In this document: positions 44,536 through 53,566 of the stretch, in pieces
Numbering within the stretch: the first letter of the stretch is position 1
Layout: every line of letters starts with the position of its first letter
NCBI GenBank assembly: GCA_028281535.1
Contig: JANQJS010000049.1
Location: 163,765 to 227,764, forward strand
DNA: 64,000 bases
DNA from: Sedimentisphaerales bacterium
GTDB lineage: Bacteria; Planctomycetota; Phycisphaerae; Sedimentisphaerales; SM23-30
Direction of reading: 5' to 3'
Program-made: the position numbers and the translations under genes
The notes under the pieces: model-generated
The model's input: only the letters and a program-made list of their open reading frames with translations
What the model was told of the DNA's origin: nothing
Databases searched by the model: none

Positions 44536-45213
44536 TTAAGCTCTTTTGCGTCGAAGTAATGTCATTGCGCCCAAACCTAAAAGACTCATAGTCGCAGGTT
44601 CAGGTACAAACGTAACATGAAATGGATCAGATGCACTATATGCCGTGACCCCTTGATCTGGAATGTCAATAAATTGGAGCATGACGGGCAATGGTGTTGT
44701 GCCATCATAACCAGGTAAAATATGGATATGTGGATGGGTGTGTTGGTTTGCAGATCCGTGTCCGTAACCAGTTGCACCGGAGGCAAAGAGGAAGAAGTCA
44801 TCGCCTGCATTTAATGGATTAACAAGATTATCGTACATAGCTAATCCTGGATCATGAGATACAATCTTTAGATGGATATTGTGTCCTGGTTCAAGATGAT
44901 GAAGCATGCCGATGCTGCTTGTTGTATGATCCCCATCAATTAATTGTAACATACCTATTTGATTACCAAACCAGCCAGGGAAAGCCGGATTGAGAGATGA
45001 TGAAATTGCTATGCTGCCACCATGGTGTGGTAAGGTGCTGTTGTCGCCTAAGCCCAATTGCCCTGTTGCCATTGAACGGCCAACAACAGCGTGGTTGTTA
45101 GGAATACCACCGCCACCATGTCCGCCGTGACCCCCACTAGCCAGAACTTGTGTTGATAACATCATACATACACTCATCAAGGTCATTAAGAAATACTTTT
45201 TCATTTTAAACAT
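44536..45213 (-). CDS. His-rich PEP-CTERM protein
   Basis: A 225-aa exported protein. After the signal peptide comes GGHGGHGGGGIPNNHAV, then LEPGHNIHLKIVSHDPGLAMYD, SANQHTHPHIHILPGYDG (eight His in the protein's central part) and the tail VPEPATMSLLGLGAMTLLRR. Body sequence aligns with the 207-aa protein downstream. His-rich exported PEP-CTERM proteins in cyanobacteria include Zur-repressed ones; that parallel is only suggestive. AAAGGAAA precedes the start. It is separated from the upstream gene by 199 nt holding an inverted repeat (45353-45375). Confidence 0.82.
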   Translation of the reverse strand: MFKMKKYFLMTLMSVCMMLSTQVLASGGHGGHGGGGIPNNHAVVGRSMATGQLGLGDNSTLPHHGGSIAISSSLNPAFPGWFGNQIGMLQLIDGDHTTSSIGMLHHLEPGHNIHLKIVSHDPGLAMYDNLVNPLNAGDDFFLFASGATGYGHGSANQHTHPHIHILPGYDGTTPLPVMLQFIDIPDQGVTAYSASDPFHVTFVPEPATMSLLGLGAMTLLRRKRA

Positions 45214-45352
45214 TTTCCTTTCTCGTCAACTTTTGAAATATCACAGATGTAGAAATATTTTCTTTAATTTTTAGAATCGATTTAATCATGTTGCCATTTC
45301 AGGTTCGAAAAACGAATCCAAACATTTAATATCAATCAATAATAATATGCTG

Positions 45353-45375
45353 TTTACCCATACCTATAGGGTAAA
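45353..45375. promoter_or_regulatory. Perfect inverted repeat, possible operator
   Basis: TTTACCC, 9-nt spacer, GGGTAAA. It lies 38 nt past the stop of the 139-aa gene and 140 nt before the 225-aa PEP-CTERM gene. No T-run follows on the minus strand, so an operator is as likely as an RNA hairpin. Confidence 0.45.
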
Positions 45376-45412
45376 TTCTTTATCAAAAACACTATCTATA
45401 AAACGGGGGGAT

Positions 45413-45832
45413 TCATACCGATGGTGGGCCCCGGGTGATATTGGGGTTAGAAAGGTTATTGGAAGTAGAGTAAAAAAAAGTGAAGTGTGTTTTATGGAAT
45501 ATTACCGGCGTTTCGTTTGTTAACGTTAACCCGGTAGTTTGAGATTGTTTTTGTGTCGTAGCGAGAGTGCATAATAAACATGGGGATGCAGATTCATCGT
45601 TCGATTTACTTCTTGAATCATTGTTCTGGTTGTTCGGTGAAGTTGGATGCGATTTGCCATTTTGGTCGATGCAGTAAACCATCATTTGATCATTTTCGCC
45701 GTGATTAAAGGCGACCATGACCGTTTGTGTTTGTTTGCACTCTCCGCACCATTTGTAGACGAAAGGTAATGCATTCGTCGCAAACGTTGCGAAAAGAAGG
45801 CAAACAGAATATGTGGTTATTTTTTTCTGCAT
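45413..45832 (-). CDS. Small exported DUF2946-like protein
   Basis: A 139-aa protein with N-terminal membrane or signal segment (VCLLFATFATNALPF), a WCGECKQTQTVMVAF stretch, a disordered Ser/Asn section, CLLCTLATTQKQ near 86 and the C-terminal RGPPSV. The same layout, including CxxC-LAT-QKQ and the RGPP end, is seen in the 147-aa protein at 47614-48057. DUF2946 proteins have comparable Cys motifs and RxPP tails and occur next to metal receptors, but that link is from memory. It lies 19 nt after the 244-aa gene in the same direction. Confidence 0.6.
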   Translation of the reverse strand: MQKKITTYSVCLLFATFATNALPFVYKWCGECKQTQTVMVAFNHGENDQMMVYCIDQNGKSHPTSPNNQNNDSRSKSNDESASPCLLCTLATTQKQSQTTGLTLTNETPVIFHKTHFTFFYSTSNNLSNPNITRGPPSV

Positions 45833-45851
45833 AAAATTATGTATGTCAAAA

Positions 45852-46586
45852 TTAAATCAAGGGATCCATTATGAGCCAATTGTTTACAAATAACATAAAG
45901 TCTGCAATATCAACAGTGCCACTGCGGTCAAGATCTGTTAGGTTGCACCATGTTGGAGTGCCGCAGCCGCCCTGTTGCCATTGACCTGCGAATACACTTG
46001 CGTCTCTCATATCAACACGATCATCGTCCATGATGTCAGGTGATAAGTGATTACGAACTTTAACCGTAAATGGATCTGAGTCTGAATACTGTCCATTATT
46101 ATCAACGATCTTAAGCATTATAGTTTTGCAACCAATAAAATCAGTTCCGGTTACATCTGAATCAATGAACCAGGTTATATCGTTATGTGAACCGCTATCA
46201 AGCGATATAAAGTTGCTATTAGGGCTTGTATGGTCAAGTTTCTGGCCGGTGGCAAAGCGAAGCAAGCCTGCTCCTGCTTCTATTGAAACAGGTTTAACAC
46301 GCAAACTGAAATTTCCAGTTAGAGTAACAATATTATTGTTGGGGTCATTTACTGTGAGATAATCAAAATTATTACTGATGCCATTGAGCCAACCTGTAAC
46401 TTGAGGGAATCCAGTTTGGCCAGCGTTTAGAAGTAATTTTTCTTCAGGTTCATCCAGAACAATTAACTTGTTTGATGTATCGCTGGCAATCAATGTTGAC
46501 AACCCGTGAGCAAAAAGCTGTTGGGGCAGAATCAAAAACATGGCCGCCATGATGAAATATTGCATAGTTTGTTTGATTGGGTTCAA
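45852..46586 (-). CDS. Exported protein with dockerin-like C-terminus
   Basis: A 244-aa homologue of the 256-aa protein at 43589-44359: NKLIVLDEPEEKLLLN, DYLTVNDPNNNIVTLTGN, PVSIEAGAGLLRFATG, DITWFIDSDVTGTDFIGCKT and a final doublet DIMDDDRVDMRDASVF / DLDRSGTVDIADFMLFVNNW. The signal peptide ends near LFAHG. It is the middle gene of an operon running 47449 to 45413. No catalytic motif was recognised; it is probably a surface or periplasmic binding protein. Confidence 0.75.
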   Translation of the reverse strand: MNPIKQTMQYFIMAAMFLILPQQLFAHGLSTLIASDTSNKLIVLDEPEEKLLLNAGQTGFPQVTGWLNGISNNFDYLTVNDPNNNIVTLTGNFSLRVKPVSIEAGAGLLRFATGQKLDHTSPNSNFISLDSGSHNDITWFIDSDVTGTDFIGCKTIMLKIVDNNGQYSDSDPFTVKVRNHLSPDIMDDDRVDMRDASVFAGQWQQGGCGTPTWCNLTDLDRSGTVDIADFMLFVNNWLIMDPLI

Positions 46587-46621
46587 CGTTTTTTTCTCCT
46601 CTTTAATAGCTTTAATTCCAT

Positions 46622-47449
46622 TTATTTTGCGATTTTTGGGTCATACTTGTTCAGAATATATTTGTGAGTTTGTAATGCCATAGAGCGATCCAGGTCAAAG
46701 TCATATAGATCGGTAAATTCCATTTTTGCTGCATGGCCATCAATAAAATTATAATTAGCAAATCCGCCGTGTCGCCCCCAGGCGACTTCTTTGGAGGCTT
46801 TAATATATTTCCATGCTCCATCTAGATTCCAATTGACTTCAGACAACCAGTTTTCAGGGTGAACATGGTCAGCTGTGAACATGGTGCGTTCGGCACTGTT
46901 AGGTGCAAATTCGAGAGGCAATGGTGTGGCCAGCTCGTTAGCATATTTTTTGTTCACATATCTGGCATATTTGCGATAGTCTTCTTCTGATACCAATTCA
47001 GACATAAAGTTAATGTACATTAAGCGGGAAGGGTGGTTCCCAACTAAGCGATTATTTGTTTGATAATCGCTCATTTTACCAGCAAGATAATAATTAAGAG
47101 CGTAGCTTGTTCGTCGATACTGATTGCTTACCGTTTCAATGGAGTTGAAGTATATGCTGATATCCGATGGGCATCGATGTAACAATGGTTGATCTGTATA
47201 GGATTGAATTGAATCAACCCAGCTTCCTTGCCCTTGATTAGTGTGGACGGCATGTGGGAAATAACCGTCGTTGTCTTCAGCGTACATAGTGCTGGAGATT
47301 GCCATGCTTCGCATGTTTGCCAGGCAGACGGTCGCGCGTGCTGATTCTCGAGCTCGGCCCAATGCTGGTAATAAAACCGATACTAAAAGTGCGATGATCG
47401 ATATCACTACCAGTAATTCAACTAATGTAAATGCTTTACTTTGTTTCAT
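46622..47449 (-). CDS. Type II secretion/pilin-like (prepilin N-terminus) protein
   Basis: A 275-aa protein starting KAFTLVELLVVISIIALLVS, the prepilin cleavage site (after a short leader, before Phe) and its helix, then ALGRARESARATVCLANMRSM, a planctomycete/verrucomicrobial pattern in which many such proteins carry H-X9-DG-like ends; here VAWGRHGGFANYNFIDGHA near 240 fits that. Planctomycetes carry many, of unknown export or surface role. It starts the operon 47449-45413. A tandem 16-bp repeat (47488-47519) lies upstream. Confidence 0.85.
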   Translation of the reverse strand: MKQSKAFTLVELLVVISIIALLVSVLLPALGRARESARATVCLANMRSMAISSTMYAEDNDGYFPHAVHTNQGQGSWVDSIQSYTDQPLLHRCPSDISIYFNSIETVSNQYRRTSYALNYYLAGKMSDYQTNNRLVGNHPSRLMYINFMSELVSEEDYRKYARYVNKKYANELATPLPLEFAPNSAERTMFTADHVHPENWLSEVNWNLDGAWKYIKASKEVAWGRHGGFANYNFIDGHAAKMEFTDLYDFDLDRSMALQTHKYILNKYDPKIAK

Positions 47450-47487
47450 AACACTTTTCCTTTATACGCTAGTGTTATAAAGTTTAT

Positions 47488-47519
47488 ATATGGATACATC
47501 TTTATATGGAGACATCTTG
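47488..47519. repeat. Tandem 16-bp direct repeat upstream of the pseudopilin gene
   Basis: ATATGGATACATCTTT (47488-47503) directly followed by ATATGGAGACATCTTG (47504-47519), 14 of 16 identical. It lies 40-70 nt before the gene at 47449, where two regulator half-sites could sit. Confidence 0.5.
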
Positions 47520-47543
47520 CTGGAAACTCAATTGCATGTGTTT

Positions 47544-47569
47544 AACAAAGAATACGGAAATTCCTTGTT
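47544..47569. other. Inverted repeat after the 147-aa gene
   Basis: AACAAAGAAT, loop ACGGAA, ATTCCTTGTT: a 10-bp stem with one G-U pair, 45 nt past the stop of the gene at 47614. No T-run follows, so it is a weak terminator or an operator. Confidence 0.4.
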
Positions 47570-47613
47570 GAAACAGAATGTGAGTTTATTAATGGCAAAT
47601 ACAGGGAAATGAT

Positions 47614-48057
47614 TTAAGCAAGGGGAGGTCCACGCTCTGAGGTTGCGTGGTTAGAAGCATAAATATGTGGAGTGTCTGTATGGGTCTTTTGTAATTCCAG
47701 GCTGAGAGTCATGTAAAGTGACAAATCAGTGACTGGGAGTTCAATTTGTTTTTGTTTGGTAGCGAGATTGCATAATAAGCAAGCGGAAGCTTTTTCTTTA
47801 TGTTCGGATTCATCATCCGTTTTCTTGGAATTGTGGCAGGTCATTGAGCCATCGGATTCAACGCTGAACACTTGCATTTTGTCGTCCATGCCACAGTGCG
47901 AAAATGCGACAACGACGGGTTTGCTCGATTGACATTGACCAAGTGATTTGTAGAGGAAGGGCATGACGCCAATGGCATAAGACGCAAACAGCAAGCACAT
48001 GCTGGCTGCTACAACGCGCCTCAATGGTAATCTTCTGTTAAGTCGATTTTTTGTCAC
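47614..48057 (-). CDS. Small exported DUF2946-like protein (paralogue of the 139-aa gene)
   Basis: A 147-aa protein with signal or anchor helix (AASMCLLFASYAIGVMPF), KSLGQCQSSKPVVVAFSHCG, CLLCNLATKQKQ near 90 and the C-terminal RGPPLA, matching the 139-aa protein at 45413-45832. Cysteines and His in the middle (FSHCG, MTCHNS) could bind metal; this is inference. It is the first minus-strand gene of the set; 165 nt separate it from the pseudopilin gene. Confidence 0.6.
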   Translation of the reverse strand: MTKNRLNRRLPLRRVVAASMCLLFASYAIGVMPFLYKSLGQCQSSKPVVVAFSHCGMDDKMQVFSVESDGSMTCHNSKKTDDESEHKEKASACLLCNLATKQKQIELPVTDLSLYMTLSLELQKTHTDTPHIYASNHATSERGPPLA

Positions 48058-48536
48058 TGTTTACTTCCGTAACATACTGTGTATTAACCTTTTGTGCCAA
48101 GCTAATACCGCTTTGAGCGATTCCAAATACCCCAGAATCGCAATATACTCCAAAAAGACGATACGTACAAACTACGTAAACTCTTGGGAAGCTTAGTTGG
48201 AGATGGGTAGCATTTATTATAGTAATAATATACCTCTATTTCCACAATATGTCAAATGGTATTTTATTATTCTTTTTGACTATAAAGCAATTGTCAGGGA
48301 TAATAAATGTTATTGGCAGGGAATTCTTCCATTAGATTAGAAAAATAATATTGTCGTGATGACATTTATGGCTAGCCGAAGTTCTTCTCAAATGAGTGAA
48401 TTTGGTGGGGCATGTGGCCTACATAATCAGGATACTGACGAAGTTTGTAATGGTAGGTTGTAAGTTGATAATGATATATTTATGGTAATAAATGTCAGTT
48501 AATAATAAAAAACATTATTTATGAAAATGCTACCTT
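48058..48536. other. AT-rich intergenic region
   Basis: About 480 bases between divergent genes. TTATTA-TAG-TAATAA at 48214-48228 is a short inverted repeat that could be a regulator site for the gene at 48057, but in such AT-rich DNA it may be chance. No supported ORF or RNA gene. Confidence 0.35.
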
Positions 48537-49007
48537 ATGGCAAATATCGATCATTATATATCCAAAATTGTGAACGACGGTTTTCCCGAATTAAAAAATA
48601 TAACCATTACCGCTAAATATAAAAAGTTAAAGAATAGTTTTATGCAGGTCGAATATGAATCTGAAACTGAATATATTATTCAGATTGATACTTCACTTGA
48701 AGGTGTAAATAAAGACATTATGTTAGGAGGAATTGCGCATGAAATTGCTCATGTTTTTCGTAATGTTTGTTCTAATTTTCTAGGTACTATTATTTCGGGA
48801 GTCATGTATCGAATATCTTCGAAGTATCGAACACGGGACGAAAGGGAAACAGATTTGCTTGTTGTTGAGCGGGGATTTGGCAAACAGTTATTGGCATTTT
48901 TAAAGTATAACGATAAGTACTATTATGCGTATACTGAAAGTGATGGCCTAACGGTTAAAGAACTTAAAAAGATTCTAGCAAAAAATAATAAAAAAAAGAG
49001 GAATTAA
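48537..49007 (+). CDS. Small HExxH metalloprotease-like protein
   Basis: A 156-aa soluble protein with GGIAHEIAHVFR near residue 63, a zinc-binding HExxH, and RDERETDLLVVERGFG near 103, where an Asp/Glu helix (ExxxD) would give the third ligand as in gluzincins. There is no membrane segment except a possible amphipathic stretch NFLGTIISGVMY. AT-rich compared with the next gene. No ribosome-binding site is obvious before ATG 48537. A protease or a toxin-associated ImmA-like peptidase are both possible; no HTH neighbour is present. Confidence 0.6.
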   Translation: MANIDHYISKIVNDGFPELKNITITAKYKKLKNSFMQVEYESETEYIIQIDTSLEGVNKDIMLGGIAHEIAHVFRNVCSNFLGTIISGVMYRISSKYRTRDERETDLLVVERGFGKQLLAFLKYNDKYYYAYTESDGLTVKELKKILAKNNKKKRN

Positions 49008-49172
49008 TTACATTCGTAATCATTAACTTTATTCAAACAGTATAGGTAAAACTTCCGAGGGACCCCCATAGCTTCCAATTCGATGTAACACATACCCGAT
49101 TATTCTTCTTTACAAATCTCCAGACAGAATATTATACTCAACCCAAACACAAATCAGAGAAAGGGCAAAATC

Positions 49173-49721
49173 ATGAAAACATTGATTAAAGGCGCCTTCT
49201 TTGGCGGTATTATCGCATTTGTCTGGATGAACATTTCCTGGATGGTCTTACCCTGGCATCAGAAAACCATCGCTACCTTACCCGACGACGAGCCGGTCGC
49301 TGAATCTCTACGCATGCATGTACCAGCTAATGGGCTCTACATTCTGCCCTGGACTTCAGATCACAGCAAAGAGGCCATGGCAGCGTTTAATGAAAAGATG
49401 GATCGTGGTCCGTTTGCCTTCATGGTCGTCTATCCCAATGGTATCAAAATGAACATGACCCAAATGATGCTCTATGGTCTCCTGTTTAATATTGTCGTGG
49501 CATTGATTCTAACCTGGCTACTGACCAAAACCAAAGGGCTTAGCTACATTCAAAAAATCGGCTTTGTTAAAGTTGCCGCACTGGCTGGTGCGATGGTTAT
49601 CCTCGTACCCAACCTGATATGGTGGCATTTCCCCATGGCCTATACTCTGATCACCTTCATCGATACAGCCATTACCTGGGGGTTAGCTGGCCTGGCCATT
49701 GGGAAAGTCGTTAAGGATTGA
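49173..49721 (+). CDS. Integral membrane protein of unknown function (copy 1)
   Basis: A 182-aa protein with three or four membrane helices (about 6-26, 100-118, 130-150 and 155-178) and a periplasmic loop with VLPWHQKTIATLPDDEPVAE and GLYILPWTSDHS. A homologue of about 90% protein identity by eye lies at 52072-52620. AGAAAGGG before the ATG is also shared. This copy uses many more C-ending codons (for example TTCCTGGATGGTCTTACCC), and so is GC-richer than its sister. No function is known. Confidence 0.75.
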   Translation: MKTLIKGAFFGGIIAFVWMNISWMVLPWHQKTIATLPDDEPVAESLRMHVPANGLYILPWTSDHSKEAMAAFNEKMDRGPFAFMVVYPNGIKMNMTQMMLYGLLFNIVVALILTWLLTKTKGLSYIQKIGFVKVAALAGAMVILVPNLIWWHFPMAYTLITFIDTAITWGLAGLAIGKVVKD

Positions 49722-49794
49722 TACAAATTACAAATACAATTTTCACCGGAACTATTTTTTGAGATTGTTCAGATATGGCTGGAACTGGTGGCAT

Positions 49795-51750
49795 CTATGA
49801 CGTTGTCTGTTCTTCAAGTGCATTGTTTGGAGTGCTATGATAAGTCTGGTCAGACGGTATTGGGTTTGTGGTGTGATTTTCAGCATTACCACCATTGATC
49901 AATTGTGTTAGGCTACTAATAATATTATTGAAAGATTCTGATTGAGAATTAAGTTCTTCAGAGGCACTGGCTGCTTCTTCGGCACTGGCTGAGGTCGATT
50001 GCGATACAGATTCCACTTGATTGATTGCGCTGTTGATTTGGCTTACGGCATCTGATTGTTCTTTGGAACCTGCGGCAATTTCATTGATTAAATCGGCTGT
50101 TTGCCCGATACCTTCGACGATTTGTGTGAAGGCGTGACTGACTTCATTAGTGATTGTTACCCCATTTTCTGCATTTTTAATTGAGTCCTGGATCATACTT
50201 GAGGTGCTTTTTGCCGCCTCAGCCGAACGCATAGCAAGATTTCGAACTTCCTCTGCAACAACCGCAAATCCTTTACCTGCTTCTCCAGCTCTGGCAGCTT
50301 CCACGGCAGCATTAAGTGCCAGTAGATTGGTTTGGAATGCGATTTCATCAATGACTTTGATGATTTTTGATGTTTCATCAGAAGAATTTTTTATTTTATT
50401 GATGGCCATATTCATTTTATCCAAAGACTGAACGCCTGCATCCGCAGAGGTTCGTGCTTTAACGGCCAGGGTACTTGCTTTTTGAGCGCTTTCAGTGTTT
50501 TGCTCTGTCATTCCTGACATCTCTTCAGAACTAGCGGATACGGATTCTAATCCAGCAGCTTGATTGGAGGCACCTTCAGCGAACATTTGTGATGTTGCGG
50601 CTATTTGCTGGGATGCCGAATTTACCTGAGTAGCCCCTTCGGAGAGTTCCGTTATGATTCGGTTGACCGGTTTGACAATCATTCTACAAAGCATGATGGC
50701 AATGACAAATCCGGAAAGAATTGCGATGCTTGTTGCGATAGTTAAAATATGAATCGCATGATGTTCATGATCTTCAGCTTTTTTGGCTGCTGTTTCACTT
50801 CGTTTTCCTTGTGATGTTAGAAGCGATTCCAGTTCATGATTTAATTCGTCTTCTGCTTTTTCTACATATGATTCCAGTAATTGAGCTTGTGATATTTTGC
50901 CTTCATTTAGTAGGGCAAAAACTTTATCAGCAAGATGATCAAAGTCCTGGTGTTCACGTTCAATCTTAGCTAATCGGTTGATGACGTTTGTCATTTCTTC
51001 TGCTTCATGATCATTGCGTGCCGGAGTTTCTTTAAGAAATTTAAGCGCTTCAGCGATTTCGATATCCACTTTTTTTGCATAGGTGTGGAATAGTTCTATT
51101 TCCTGATTGAATTTTTCTCTCGCATGTTCACCTTCATGTTCGCCATGTCGAAATGCGCGTTCAAGGATTATGGCCTGCTCAAGTTGATGTGTTTCAATTT
51201 TTGCAATGGCATTGGTGGTGGGGATAATTTCTTCAGCAATCTCTTCAATCTCTTTTCCTATTGAATCCATCGTTTGTATGGCAAACACAGATAGGCATGC
51301 CATGATCGTGACAATTAATGAAAAACCACCAATAAGTTTACTACTTAAAGTAAATTGAAATTTGAAATGTCCGTTTGATTCTTTACTGCGAGATGCGAGT
51401 AAGATCAGGATGAGTGCAATTAAGAATGTTGTGCCGATGAGTCCGACGGTCACGAAATAGTTTTCAGCATCAGAGGCGTGTGATACTTGCTTAATATATT
51501 TTTCATGATGAGTGCCATCACTGGTAATATCCTGAATCATTTTTGCGACAGCAGATTCATCATCACTAACTATTTCTTTATGACCTTGAATGGTATGTGA
51601 GTCGTTTTGAAGGGAAGGGGTATGGTCAGTATTTGAATAGTTTTTCGAGTAGTCATTCGAAGTCGATGCTGCTATGATCGGCATAGAACAGATGGTATAA
51701 ACCAAGACAAAAACGAGAAGACTTAATTTGAAATATTTCGTCGAACGCAT
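49795..51750 (-). CDS. Methyl-accepting chemotaxis protein
   Basis: A 651-aa receptor: N-terminal signal peptide or helix, periplasmic Ser/Asp-rich stretch, helices at about 95-118 and 135-155, a helical-bundle sensor (about 165-330) rich in Glu/His ([12 protein letters not shown]), another helix (about 335-358), HAMP and a cytoplasmic signalling hairpin with [20 protein letters not shown] and [19 protein letters not shown]. It reports ligand binding to CheA/CheW, none of which lie nearby. It sits between the two paralogous membrane proteins, on the opposite strand. It ends with a disordered Asn/Thr-rich tail. Confidence 0.9.
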   Translation of the reverse strand: MRSTKYFKLSLLVFVLVYTICSMPIIAASTSNDYSKNYSNTDHTPSLQNDSHTIQGHKEIVSDDESAVAKMIQDITSDGTHHEKYIKQVSHASDAENYFVTVGLIGTTFLIALILILLASRSKESNGHFKFQFTLSSKLIGGFSLIVTIMACLSVFAIQTMDSIGKEIEEIAEEIIPTTNAIAKIETHQLEQAIILERAFRHGEHEGEHAREKFNQEIELFHTYAKKVDIEIAEALKFLKETPARNDHEAEEMTNVINRLAKIEREHQDFDHLADKVFALLNEGKISQAQLLESYVEKAEDELNHELESLLTSQGKRSETAAKKAEDHEHHAIHILTIATSIAILSGFVIAIMLCRMIVKPVNRIITELSEGATQVNSASQQIAATSQMFAEGASNQAAGLESVSASSEEMSGMTEQNTESAQKASTLAVKARTSADAGVQSLDKMNMAINKIKNSSDETSKIIKVIDEIAFQTNLLALNAAVEAARAGEAGKGFAVVAEEVRNLAMRSAEAAKSTSSMIQDSIKNAENGVTITNEVSHAFTQIVEGIGQTADLINEIAAGSKEQSDAVSQINSAINQVESVSQSTSASAEEAASASEELNSQSESFNNIISSLTQLINGGNAENHTTNPIPSDQTYHSTPNNALEEQTTS

Positions 51751-52071
51751 AATGACTATTGCTCCTGATGTTCCGACCGAAAATTAACGAAAGTCCTATA
51801 TTTGTATGTGCACACATAATTTTTTGCACTAGTACAATATCGAAGGATGCTTTGGCGAGCTTAATGAAATAATGGCTTAAGGATCATAAAGTTAGCGGAT
51901 GACAGCCTATTTTTTGATAGTTATGATCTTTTTTTATCATAGATTAGGTAAGCCCTGATACATAGTCCATAACTGTTTGTGTTTGTTATGGAATGTGAGG
52001 TTTCTGCTTTACAAAACGTTCAAAACAATACTATACTTGTTCGAAACACAATTCATAGAAAGGGCAGACTC
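51751..52071. other. Divergent intergenic region with duplicated 5' flank
   Basis: About 320 bases. The last 50 bases (CAATACTATACTTGTTCGAAACACAATTC region, then AGAAAGGGCAGACTC) resemble the DNA before 49173, so the duplication includes upstream DNA. TTTTTTATCAT near 51930 and ACTATAC suggest promoter parts, but no full pair is convincing. Confidence 0.4.
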
Positions 52072-52620
52072 ATGAAAACATTGATCAAAGGTGCGGTATT
52101 GGGCGGAATCATTGCATTTGTTTGGATGAATATTTCCTGGATGGTTTTGCCTTGGCATCAGAAAACCATTGCCACGTTACCTAATGATGAACCTGTTGCA
52201 GAATCTCTAAGAACACAGGTTCCAGATAATGGTCTTTATATCTTGCCCTGGACTTCGGATCATAGTGAAGAGGCGATGGCAGCGTTTAACGAAAAAATGG
52301 CTCGCGGGCCATTTGCTTTTATGGTCGTTTATCCTAAAGGGATCAATATTAGTATGTCTCAGATGATGCTCTATGGTTTGCTTTTCAACATCGTTGTAGC
52401 AGGGCTTTTAACCTGGTTGCTGACAAAAACCAAAGGGTTGAGTTATATTCAAAAAATTGGATTTGTAAAAACCGCTGCATTAGCTGGTGCAATGCTCATT
52501 CTTGTTCCCAATCTTATCTGGTGGCATTTTCCCTTGGCCTATACCTTGGTCACTTTCATCGATACCGCTATCACTTGGGGCCTGGCGGGACTGGCGATTG
52601 GCAAGGTCGTCAAAGATTAA
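52072..52620 (+). CDS. Integral membrane protein of unknown function (copy 2)
   Basis: A paralogue of the protein at 49173, with the same 182-aa length, helix pattern and PWHQKTIATLPNDEPVAE loop. Most differences at DNA level are synonymous: this copy has T/A-ending codons like the rest of the genome. ATG 52072 was chosen because it matches copy 1 and has AGAAAGGG upstream; a longer open frame back to 51979 lacks conservation. A hairpin-rich repeat follows 3 nt after the stop. Confidence 0.75.
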   Translation: MKTLIKGAVLGGIIAFVWMNISWMVLPWHQKTIATLPNDEPVAESLRTQVPDNGLYILPWTSDHSEEAMAAFNEKMARGPFAFMVVYPKGINISMSQMMLYGLLFNIVVAGLLTWLLTKTKGLSYIQKIGFVKTAALAGAMLILVPNLIWWHFPLAYTLVTFIDTAITWGLAGLAIGKVVKD

Positions 52621-52623
52621 CAG

Positions 52624-52692
52624 GTAGGCCAGCCGGCTCCTGACCGGCAATGTTTTTTAATTTAATGCTGGGCAAGAGGCTGCCCGGCCTAC
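52624..52692. repeat. REP/BIME-like palindromic element between convergent genes
   Basis: Outer arms GTAGGCC (52624-52630) and GGCCTAC (52686-52692) enclose two hairpins: GCCGG/CCGGC (52632-52648) and GCTGGGCA/TGCCCGGC (52667-52688), separated by an AT-rich spacer. A related hairpin is at 60119-60143. It is GC-rich in AT-rich surroundings and fills the gap between two stop codons, so it may also end both transcripts. Confidence 0.7.
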
Positions 52693-52693
52693 G

Positions 52694-53560
52694 TTAAACA
52701 AACGATTGGATTTTTTCTTTACAGATATTCTCTGTTAAATTCTGCAAGGTTTGTACATAACCAGCAAGTGTTTCTAATTGTTTTTTGGTAATGACATAAT
52801 CTTTTTTATACCTGGCATCGATATAGGCTTTGCGAAGCAATTCAAACAGATCTTCCTCTTCATTCGTCTCGCGTGGAAAGGCGGTGCTGAAATCGTTATG
52901 GTAGTCACGAGATTTTTTGTAGAGTCTGTCGATATCATGTGTTTTGTATTTGTAGTTGATAAAGACCAGGCAGATAGCCGCATATAAGCTTTCTGTTGCT
53001 TGATGAAGTATAAAAGCCGCAAGATTATGTTTTTCTTTTTTTAAATTAAATTCAAACGTTTCATAAAAATCTTTTGCTTTTTCTAGCCATTGATCGAAAT
53101 GCTCCTGAGCAATTCGTTTTCTTTCTGTTGGTGGAATTGTCTTAATTGCACCAATTCGATGCTTGTTGGTACGAAAAAGATAAATCCCTTCTTTTTGAAT
53201 ATCGGTAAAGAAATAATGCCCTTCGGTAATCATCTCCTGAACATAGCTAAAGCTATGGTAGATAATCGTAAAAGGTGTTTCGATATCGCCGGTAGCATCA
53301 ATGACTTGCTCAATAGTGTGATGAAGCGAAGTGTCGTCGGCCACCTTTTTTGATTTGGTTGCTACGAGAATATCAAAATCCGATTCATAGACATGAATGG
53401 CATTATCTTCCATATGTGTATCTTCCACCCAGTTGCCCCGCGCATAAGAGCCAAACAAAATCACCATCCGCACATCGGGGATTTTCTCAAGAATAACCTC
53501 CCTGATGATATCCAATTCCGCACGCTTCTCTGCTGGCAAATGCTCTAATGTCTTATCCAT
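52694..53560 (-). CDS. Nucleotidyltransferase-HEPN fusion protein
   Basis: A 288-aa protein with an MNT-type nucleotidyltransferase domain (about 1-130: FGSYARGNW then, after a 15-residue insert, ESDFDILVAT) and a HEPN domain (about 140-285: KHNLAAFILHQATESLYAA, LRKAYIDARYKKDYVIT). In split form these are antitoxin (MNT) and RNase toxin (HEPN); here they are one chain, the form called NTP-transferase/HEPN fusion. No RxxxxH toxin motif was found, so it may be non-toxic. ATG 53560 is chosen; a -10-like CATAAT ends 6 nt before it, so the mRNA may be leaderless. A perfect palindrome lies 81 nt upstream. Confidence 0.82.
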   Translation of the reverse strand: MDKTLEHLPAEKRAELDIIREVILEKIPDVRMVILFGSYARGNWVEDTHMEDNAIHVYESDFDILVATKSKKVADDTSLHHTIEQVIDATGDIETPFTIIYHSFSYVQEMITEGHYFFTDIQKEGIYLFRTNKHRIGAIKTIPPTERKRIAQEHFDQWLEKAKDFYETFEFNLKKEKHNLAAFILHQATESLYAAICLVFINYKYKTHDIDRLYKKSRDYHNDFSTAFPRETNEEEDLFELLRKAYIDARYKKDYVITKKQLETLAGYVQTLQNLTENICKEKIQSFV

Positions 53561-53566
53561 CACGGC

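Noticed and set aside
48214..48228. Zur/Fur-like box before the cluster gene at 48057
   Set aside because: TTATTA-TAG-TAATAA does not fit known Zur or Fur consensus, and the DNA is so AT-rich that such repeats arise by chance; other cluster genes lack a shared site.
52694..53560. Two-gene toxin-antitoxin pair
   Set aside because: Both domains are one continuous reading frame, and the HEPN RxxxxH motif was not found.
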